Source: CAVXYG01 sp963706835
GTDB lineage: Bacteria; Actinomycetota; Actinomycetes; S36-B12; GCA-2699445
Length of the DNA stretch: 64,000 nucleotides
Assembly (NCBI GenBank): GCA_963706835.1
Contig: CAVPOB010000016.1
Span: forward strand, 310,001 to 374,000
Direction: 5' to 3'
Each line of letters begins with the position of its first letter. Within the stretch, counting starts at the first letter, position 1. The notes beneath the pieces were generated by a model. That model was given only the letters and a program-made list of their open reading frames with translations. It searched no databases and had not been told where the DNA came from. This document shows, piece after piece, positions 59,406 to 64,000 of this stretch. The translations under genes were made by a program, and so were the position numbers.

Positions 59406-60737
59406 ATGAACGCCCCGCATGCCCCCAGCCTGGAGCAGGACGTCATCGACCTGTGCCGTGGCCTGATCCGCATCGACACGACCAACACCGGTGAGGCGGA
59501 GGGGACGGTGGGGGAGGCCGAGGCGGCCGAGTACGCCGAAGCCGTGCTGCGGGAGGTCGGCTACGAACCGCAGCGCTACACCACGACCGGCCCCAACCGC
59601 CAGGGCATCCACCTGCGCATTCCCGGACAAGACCAGGATCTGCCGGCGCTGCTGGTGCATGGACACCTCGACGTTGTGCCCGCCGCAGCCCGTGACTGGC
59701 AGGTGGATCCGTTCGCGGCCGAACTGGCCGACGGCATGGTGTGGGGCCGCGGCGCGGTGGACATGAAGGACATGGATGCGATGCTGCTCGCCGTGGTGCG
59801 GGGATGGGCCCGCACCGGCTACCGGCCGCCGCGCGACATCGTGCTGCTGCTGACCCCCGACGAGGAAGCGGGCGGGGTGCAGGGCGCGCACTGGCTGGTC
59901 GACCACCGACCCGAGCTGTTCCGCGGTGTGACCCATGCGATCGGCGAGGTCGGCGGATTCTCGCTCACGGTGGCCCAGCGTCGCCTGTACTTGCTGCAAG
60001 TGGCGGAGAAGGGCATCGCCTGGCTTCGGCTGACGGCTCGGGGGCGTCCCGGCCACGGCAGCATGGTGAACGAGGAGAACGCCGTGGCCCGGCTGGCCGA
60101 GGCAGTGGTCGCCGTGGACCGCGCCGAACTGCCCATCGCGCCGACCGCGACGACGCAGGAGTTCGTCGCCCATATGTCTGCGGCCCTGGGCGAGCAGTTC
60201 GACATCGCCGACCCGGCTGCGCTGCTGGCCGCACTCGGGCCCGCCGCTCGGATGATCGCTCCCGGCTTCCGCAATACCGCCGTACCGACCATGCTGCAGG
60301 CCGGCGTCAAGGTGAACGTGGTCCCCGGTGAGGCCAGCGCCACGATCGATGGGCGGTTCCTCCCCGGCCAGGACGATGCCCTGCTTGCCGCTGTGGCTGA
60401 CATCGTCGGCCCGAACGTTGCGGTGGACACGTTGCACCGCGATGTCGCGCTGGAGGCACCGTTCGCCGGTCCGATCGTCGCGGCGATCGCTGACTCGGTG
60501 CTCGCCGAGGACCCGGGCGCCCAGGTCATCCCGTACCTGATGAGCGGCGGCACCGACGGCAAGGCGTTCAGCCGCTTGGGGATCCGCTGCTACGGCTTCG
60601 CCCCGCTGCGACTGCCGCCGGACTTGGACTTCGCGGCGCTGTTCCACGGCGTCGACGAGCGAGTGCCGGTGGATGGTCTGACGTTCGGCGCCCGTGTGCT
60701 CGACCGGTTCCTGCGCACGGCTCCCGGCGAACCCTAG
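59406..60737 (+). CDS. M20/M25/M40 family zinc metallopeptidase
   Basis: 443 residues. Di-zinc site motifs: VHGHLDVVP (His and catalytic Asp), GRGAVDMKDMDAM (bridging Asp), TPDEEAGG (catalytic Glu) and a late MSGGTDGKAFSRLGI with its His/Asp region. A dimerisation domain interrupts at about 200-310. The closest type is the M20 dipeptidase/acylase group that hydrolyses small peptides or N-acyl amino acids; substrate undetermined. No signal peptide, so cytoplasmic. Confidence 0.9.
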   Translation: MNAPHAPSLEQDVIDLCRGLIRIDTTNTGEAEGTVGEAEAAEYAEAVLREVGYEPQRYTTTGPNRQGIHLRIPGQDQDLPALLVHGHLDVVPAAARDWQVDPFAAELADGMVWGRGAVDMKDMDAMLLAVVRGWARTGYRPPRDIVLLLTPDEEAGGVQGAHWLVDHRPELFRGVTHAIGEVGGFSLTVAQRRLYLLQVAEKGIAWLRLTARGRPGHGSMVNEENAVARLAEAVVAVDRAELPIAPTATTQEFVAHMSAALGEQFDIADPAALLAALGPAARMIAPGFRNTAVPTMLQAGVKVNVVPGEASATIDGRFLPGQDDALLAAVADIVGPNVAVDTLHRDVALEAPFAGPIVAAIADSVLAEDPGAQVIPYLMSGGTDGKAFSRLGIRCYGFAPLRLPPDLDFAALFHGVDERVPVDGLTFGARVLDRFLRTAPGEP

Positions 60738-60787
60738 TGGGCGGTCCCGGGCGCCGACCTTGCCCGGGCTCCTGGCAGGCTATGCCT

Positions 60788-61243
60788 ATGACCAAGGTCC
60801 AGGTGCAGCGTGTCATCCAAGCCCCGATCGACCGCGTCTGGGAGGTGTTTACCGACATCGCCGGTGCGCCGAAGGCCATCAAGGGGATCGACTCGGTGGA
60901 CCTGCTCAGCGACGTGCCGTTCGGGCCGGGCTTCCGGTGGCGGGAGACGCGCACCATATTCGGCCGCTCCGCCTCCGAGGAGATGTGGGTCACCGACGCG
61001 CAGCCGCTGCTGCGCTACGAGGTCGCCGCCTCCAGCCACGGCACCGACTATCTGAGCACCTACACCTTCGACGAGGTGCCCGGCGGGGTTGCCGTCGTAC
61101 TGGTCTTCGCTGGAGAGCCGCGCTCTGCTGTTGCGAAGGGGATGAACCTGCTGACCGGGTGGGCGGCCAAGGGATCGGTGGCCAAGATGCTGCGGCAGGA
61201 CATGGACGACCTGGCGCAGATCTGTGAGCACCCGGCGCCCTGA
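60788..61243 (+). CDS. SRPBCC (START-like) family protein
   Basis: 151 residues with the helix-grip fold pattern: VQRVIQAPIDRVWEVFTDIAG at the start, FRWRETRTIFGRSASEEMWV in the sheet and a long C-terminal helix (AKMLRQDMDDLAQICE). ATG 60788 or 60782 are equally good starts. Such proteins bind lipids or polyketides; nothing around it fixes the ligand. Its end overlaps the next gene by 20 bases. Confidence 0.8.
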   Translation: MTKVQVQRVIQAPIDRVWEVFTDIAGAPKAIKGIDSVDLLSDVPFGPGFRWRETRTIFGRSASEEMWVTDAQPLLRYEVAASSHGTDYLSTYTFDEVPGGVAVVLVFAGEPRSAVAKGMNLLTGWAAKGSVAKMLRQDMDDLAQICEHPAP

Positions 61244-62001
61244 GCGCGCGGGCGCCCGCCTGGCGGCCGCTGCCGTGGCAACGCTCGTCCTGGCGAGCTG
61301 CTCCCCGTCGGATCAGGGTCCTGCGGCCGACCGTGACGCCGGGTCCGCGTTCGGATCAGGCGCCGACGAGGTGCAGGCGCTGGCGGACCCGACCTGTGCG
61401 CTGGGCGCCCCGCCGGAGGAGCTCGACCCCGAGGTTGCGCAGGATCCGGTGCAGTTCGACAGTCTTCGACGACGTCGCGGTGATGACAGGCACGATCGGC
61501 GCCGACTTCGTGCACCGCGTCTGCGACCTGGCCGCGGACAACTCGGCGGTCGCGCAGATCGAGATGCTGGACGTGCCGGGGTCGTCGACGCCGGGCAACG
61601 AGGCGCTCGAGGGTGGCCTGGTCCTGCATGCCGAGGGGTTCCACACGTACCTGCCCGGCGACGGGATCGTGGAATCCGGCGGCGTCGACGTGTTCCTCGC
61701 CGGCCGCGAGCGAGTGGTGGCCGACGGCGGCTGCCTGGGCGTGCACTCCACCGAGATCGACCTCGGCGACGGGCCGGTGGCTGCGGCCGACCTGCCCCGC
61801 GACGACCCGGAGCACGCCGCCTACCTGGAGTACTTCGACGCCATCGGGATCTCACCGGACTTCTACTGGTTCACCATCGAGGCGGCGCCGCCGGACGGGA
61901 TCCACTACCTGACACCGGCCGAGATGGTCGAGTTCGGCGTCGTCACCGGGCCGCCCCCCACACGGGGATGCGCACTGCCGGACGAGCGCGGCGACGCCTA
62001 G
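61224..62001 (+). CDS. Lipoprotein resembling COG3904 periplasmic proteins (one apparent frameshift)
   Basis: About 258 residues. The N-terminus has a lipobox (VATLVLASC), so it is likely anchored outside the membrane. After a +1 shift near 61455 the protein continues VFDDVAVMTGTIGADFVHRVCDLAADN...MLDVPGSSTPGNEALEGGLVLHAEGFHTYLPGDGIVESGGVDVFLAGRERVV. This is the pattern of COG3904, a ClpP/crotonase-like fold with a GxxxESGG (S-G-G) segment at the position of the serine-peptidase nucleophile. Enzyme activity is unproven. It ends 4 bases into the convergent aldo-keto reductase gene. Confidence 0.72.
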
Positions 62002-62975
62002 CGCCGTTGGTTCCAGCCAGCCTCGGGATACCCCAGTTCCGGTGCCGAGACCTCATCCAGCGCGCGGCTGATCTCGACCGGCAGCTCCAACTCCTCCGAA
62101 TCCAGGGCGGGCAGCAACTGCGACAGTGTCCGGGCTCCCAGGATCGGTGCGACCACGCCGGGCCGATCGCGCACCCAGGCCAGCGCGACCTCCAGCGGCG
62201 TGACGTCCAATCCATCGGCGGCCGTGATGAGCGCCTGGACGACGCGCCGGTGCGGCTCGCTGAGGTACTCCGAGACGAAGGGGCCGAAGTGCGGTGATGC
62301 CGCCCGGGAGTCCGGCGGAGTGCCGTGCCGGTACTTGCCGGTCAGGACCCCCCGGCCCAGCGGCGACCATGCCAGGATCCCGATGCCGTGATGATGGGCG
62401 GCCGGAACGACCTCGCCCTCGATGCCGCGCTGCACCAGCGAATACTCCATCTCGGCGGCGATCAGCGCCGGGCCGAGCTCGCGCGCCGCGGCGGCGGCCG
62501 TCGCCACCTGCCAGCCGGCGAAGTTGCTGATGCCCGCGTAGCGGACCCGGCCCGATGACACCGCGTACTGCACCGCGGACAGCGTCTCCTCCAGTGGCGT
62601 TCGGGGATCCCAGGCCTGCAACAGCCACAGGTCGAGGTAGTCGGTGCCGAGGCGTTCCAGCGAGGCGTCCAGCGCGGCGAGCAGATGATGCCGGCTGCTG
62701 TCGAACCGGCGGGGCGTGCGGGGCCGCGACCCGGCCTTGCTGCACAGGACCACCTGGTCGCGGGAGTTGGTCTCGGCCAGGAAGGTCCCGATCAGCCGCT
62801 CGCTCAACCCCTCGCCGTACACCCCGGCGGTATCGATGAGGGTCCCCCCGGCGTCCAGGAAGGACTTCCACTGGTCGCGCGCCTCGTGCTCGTCGGTGTC
62901 GCGCCCCCATGTCATGGTCCCCAGCGCCAACCGCGAGACCCACAGACCCGATGCCCCCAGCGCCCGTTGCTCCAT
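61998..62975 (-). CDS. Aldo/keto reductase
   Basis: 325 residues, NADPH-dependent TIM barrel. LALGTMTWG at the start, DTAGVYGEGLSERLIG with the catalytic Asp/Tyr, the Lys in LCSKAG, YLDLWLLQAWDP, and the C-terminal NADP-binding VAPILGARTLSQL. It resembles the AKR11-13-like group of general carbonyl reductases; no particular substrate is indicated. Confidence 0.88.
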   Translation of the reverse strand: MEQRALGASGLWVSRLALGTMTWGRDTDEHEARDQWKSFLDAGGTLIDTAGVYGEGLSERLIGTFLAETNSRDQVVLCSKAGSRPRTPRRFDSSRHHLLAALDASLERLGTDYLDLWLLQAWDPRTPLEETLSAVQYAVSSGRVRYAGISNFAGWQVATAAAAARELGPALIAAEMEYSLVQRGIEGEVVPAAHHHGIGILAWSPLGRGVLTGKYRHGTPPDSRAASPHFGPFVSEYLSEPHRRVVQALITAADGLDVTPLEVALAWVRDRPGVVAPILGARTLSQLLPALDSEELELPVEISRALDEVSAPELGYPEAGWNQRR

Positions 62976-63066
62976 AGCCTGAACCTACCTGGCGTGGCTG
63001 CGACCGCCGCAGCAGGGAGTTCGGCGCGCCGTGGGTACGCTTGGCGGCGGAGCGATGGAGGGCGAT

Positions 63067-64000
63067 ATGCGACTGGGCTTGAATCTGGGCTACTGGGGTA
63101 TGGGCAACGACGCGGACAACCTGGTGCTGGCCAGGGAGGCCGACAAACTGGGGTACTCGGTGGTCTGGGCGGCTGAGGCCTACGGGTCGGACACCGCGAC
63201 CGTGCTGTCGTGGATTGCCGCGCAGACCGAGCAGATCGATGTGGGCTCGGCGGTGTTCCAGATCCCGGCCCGCACCCCGGCGATGACGGCAATGACGGCA
63301 GCGACGCTGGACACGCTGTCCGGCGGCCGCTTCCGGCTCGGGCTGGGGGTGTCCGGCCCACAGGTGTCCGAGGGCTGGCACGGCGTGAAGTTCGACAAGC
63401 CGCTGAAGCGCACCCGCGAGTACCACGACATCGTGCGGATGGCGCTGCGTCGGGAGCGGGTCAAGTACGACGGCGAGTTCTTCACGCTGCCGCTGCCCGA
63501 CGGGCCGGGCAAGGCACTGACCCTGACGGTGCACCCGGTGCGGGAGACGATCCCGATGTACCTGGCGGCGATCGGCCCGAAGAACCTCGAACTCGCCGGG
63601 GAACTGTTCGACGGCTGGCTGGCCATCTTCTTCTCCCCGGAGTTCGCCGACGAGCTCAAGGCCAGCATCGGCGCCGGTCGCGAGAAGAGCGGCAAGACGC
63701 TGGAGGGCTTCGACATCTGCCCGACGGTTCCCGTGGTGATCGGTGACGACGTGGCGGCCTGCGCGGCGCCGGTGCGCGCCTACGCTGCGCTCTACGTCGG
63801 CGGCATGGGCAGCCGCGAGAAGAACTTCTACAACCGGCTCGCAGTGCGCATGGGCTACGAGGACGCCGCCATCGAGGTGCAGGACAAGTACCTGGCCAGG
63901 GACTACGCCGGCGCGGCGGGGGCCGTCCCGTTCGACTTCATCGACAAGACCTCCCTGATCGGACCCCGGGACCGCATCAAGGAGCGGCTGCAGGCCTACG
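63067..64000 (+). CDS. F420-dependent LLM-class oxidoreductase (3' end outside window)
   Basis: 311 codons, open to the window edge. LGLNLGYWGMGNDADNLVLAREADKLGYSVVWAAEAYGSDTATVLSWIA is characteristic of the Rv3520c-like F420 family; TLDTLSGGRFRLGLGVSGPQVSEGWHGVKF follows. Family length is about 340 residues, so roughly 30 are missing. ATG 63067 follows GGAGGGC. F420 use is inferred from family; the substrate is unknown. Confidence 0.88.
   Translation, partial: MRLGLNLGYWGMGNDADNLVLAREADKLGYSVVWAAEAYGSDTATVLSWIAAQTEQIDVGSAVFQIPARTPAMTAMTAATLDTLSGGRFRLGLGVSGPQVSEGWHGVKFDKPLKRTREYHDIVRMALRRERVKYDGEFFTLPLPDGPGKALTLTVHPVRETIPMYLAAIGPKNLELAGELFDGWLAIFFSPEFADELKASIGAGREKSGKTLEGFDICPTVPVVIGDDVAACAAPVRAYAALYVGGMGSREKNFYNRLAVRMGYEDAAIEVQDKYLARDYAGAAGAVPFDFIDKTSLIGPRDRIKERLQAY

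Overview
The window is high-GC DNA from an actinobacterium (Actinomycetota). The evidence is gene order: rimP-nusA-rnpM-infB-rbfA-truB-ribF, then rpsO-pnp-M16 protease, dapB, thyX-dapA-rnj-ftsK-rimO-pgsA-cinA-clgR, a DUF3046 gene and recA-recX. This is the classic actinobacterial backbone. F420-type oxidoreductases, ThyX instead of ThyA, a TreS-maltokinase fusion and a glpD/TetR/flavoprotein block like mycobacterial Rv2249c-Rv2251 agree with it. I cannot name the genus. Layout: 1-7.3 kb, translation and ribosome-maturation operon. 7.3-9.1 kb, a secreted metzincin-like protease on the other strand. 9.1-13.1 kb, rpsO, pnp and an M16 protease. 13.1-13.8 kb, a repeat locus. 13.8-16.1 kb, opine-type dehydrogenase, a zinc ribbon and a luciferase-like oxidoreductase. 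16.2-28.1 kb, lysine/peptidoglycan precursor genes (dapB, dapA), the glycerol-3-phosphate block, thyX, RNase J and FtsK. 28.1-32.7 kb, a second repeat locus, rimO, pgsA, cinA, a ClgR-like regulator and a PAC2 protein. 32.7-37.5 kb, an Lhr helicase and DUF3046. 37.6-45.3 kb, two convergent secreted NHL-propeller proteins and duplication debris, which separate DUF3046 from recA. 45.3-50.2 kb, recA, recX, a PQQ-type sugar dehydrogenase, a small kinase and an MFS transporter. 50.2-58.3 kb, TreS-maltokinase, a PLP enzyme, an M48 protease and a CNNM/CorC pair. 58.3-59.3 kb, two repeat arrays and tRNA-Leu. 59.4-64.0 kb, M20 peptidase, SRPBCC, lipoprotein, aldo-keto reductase and a luciferase-like protein cut by the window end. 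Two things stand out. First, an apparently undescribed intergenic repeat: 38-bp units, each made of two 19-bp repeats (TGCACCC-N5-GGGGG), are placed exactly 63 (once 64) bp apart and arranged two forward then two reverse at about 13.5 and 58.6 kb, with a three-unit version at 28.3 kb and a decayed unit at 40.97 kb. Second, recA is preceded by a scar of a 3.2-kb tandem duplication that carries a 70-bp recA 5' fragment and a 380-bp near-identical copy of the 3' end of the neighbouring NHL gene. Many otherwise well-conserved genes (nusA, infB, truB, ribF, dapA, rimO, pgsA, recA, recX and others) carry single-base frameshifts, about 20 of 23 in the same +1 sense. I read these mainly as insertion-type sequence errors and give full gene spans across them.
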